DNA of 5,323 nt from Desulfobacteraceae bacterium (GTDB taxonomy: Bacteria > Desulfobacterota > DSM-4660 > Desulfatiglandales > HGW-15): contig RPPU01000353.1 of assembly GCA_003819975.1 (NCBI GenBank), forward strand, positions 1 through 5,323, given 5' to 3'. Under the pieces are notes generated by a model. That model saw nothing but the letters and a program-made list of their open reading frames with translations, made no database searches and was not told the DNA's origin. The position numbers and the translations under genes were made by a program. The first letter of the stretch is position 1, and each line of letters starts with the position of its first letter. This document shows, piece after piece, positions 4,837-5,323 of the stretch.

Positions 4837-5323
4837 ATGAGCTTCGTTTTTTATATCCTCTTTGTTTTTTCCCTCCAAGCCCAGGAACCCGTTATCACTC
4901 CTGAAGGCCACGCCCTGGCCGCTTTTCTGGACTCCTTGCGCGTGGAAGAACTCTGGCCGGCCGGCAGGCGGGTAAACTGGCTGACCGGAGAACCCAAAAC
5001 CAGCGTTCTGAACGACGGCAAACCCCACACCCATTGCAGCGCTTTTGTGGCCGCCGTGGCTTATAAACTGAATATTTATATTTTGCGGCCGCCCGACCAT
5101 TCGGAGACTTTATTGGCCAATGCCCAGTTCGACTGGCTCGGCCAAGCAGGAAAGGCTCAGGGCTGGCAGGAGTTGGAATCGGGGCTCCAGGCCCAGGCTT
5201 TTGCGAATCGAGGTTTTTTGGTGGTGGCGGCCTATAAAAGCCGGAGAGCGGACGCTTCCGGTCATATTGCCGTTGTGCGGCCGGACAACAAAGACGAAAA
5301 ACGGATTCTCCAGGAAGGCCCCC
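4837..5323 (+). CDS. Exported hypothetical protein with possible Cys/His peptidase-amidase core, 3' partial
   Basis: The first 162 residues are present and the frame is still open at the window edge. The N-terminus MSFVFYILFVFSLQAQEP is a short hydrophobic signal peptide, with likely cleavage near residue 15 or 16. It lacks the usual N-terminal basic residues, so the true start could differ. The mature part carries HTHCSAFVAAVAY (64-76) with Cys67 at the start of a predicted helix, and later ASGHIAVVRP (140-149) with His143 on a strand. That order and spacing resemble the catalytic Cys and His of NlpC/P60- and CHAP-like cell-wall amidases, which would place it in the periplasm or cell surface. 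I do not recognise a specific family. No SD is visible before the ATG at 4837. Transcribed divergently from the ATPase operon with about 300 bases between their start codons. Confidence 0.75.
   Translation, partial: MSFVFYILFVFSLQAQEPVITPEGHALAAFLDSLRVEELWPAGRRVNWLTGEPKTSVLNDGKPHTHCSAFVAAVAYKLNIYILRPPDHSETLLANAQFDWLGQAGKAQGWQELESGLQAQAFANRGFLVVAAYKSRRADASGHIAVVRPDNKDEKRILQEGP

Noticed and set aside
4819..5100. 93-residue minus-strand frame opposite the exported protein
   Set aside because: The plus-strand frame has a signal peptide and continues to the window edge; the antisense frame is Gly- and Phe-rich without a pattern.

Overview
The window comes from a bacterial chromosome of moderate, uneven base composition. 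It was probably assembled from an environmental organism, but no gene here fixes the phylum. Some starts have strong Shine-Dalgarno (SD) sites (the ATPase, the DUF4276 gene, the acetyltransferase). Others have AT-rich leaders with no clear SD (the YdjM-like gene and the exported protein). The intergenic spaces carry short palindromes and short tandem repeats of the kind that are dispersed in many environmental genomes. No rRNA, tRNA, CRISPR array, insertion sequence or complete transposase gene was seen.

Layout. Bases 1-1079 (minus) hold the N-terminal 359 residues of a sodium:solute symporter, cut off by the window edge. Bases 1080-1271 are a spacer with two hairpin-forming palindromes. Bases 1272-1775 (minus) encode a RimJ/RimL-type GNAT acetyltransferase. 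Bases 1776-2104 are an AT-rich divergent intergenic region with a candidate pair of promoters whose -35 boxes overlap. Bases 2105-2686 (plus) encode a YdjM-like membrane protein with a metal-hydrolase-type His/Asp pattern. Bases 2753-4529 (minus) are a tight two-gene operon: an RecF/ABC-like AAA_21 ATPase followed, with an 8-base overlap, by a DUF4276 (TOPRIM-like) protein. Its likely sigma-70 promoter is at 4643-4671. Bases 4837-5323 (plus) begin an exported protein with a possible Cys/His peptidase or amidase core; its 3' end lies outside the window.

The most interesting element is the ATPase-DUF4276 pair. Its architecture (SMC/ABC-like ATPase plus translationally coupled TOPRIM-like partner) parallels known anti-phage modules such as PARIS (AriA/AriB), RloA/RloB and OLD-family systems. 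A defence role is an inference from that architecture and is not proved by the sequence. The other genes look like independent housekeeping or accessory functions, and nothing ties them to the pair beyond adjacency.
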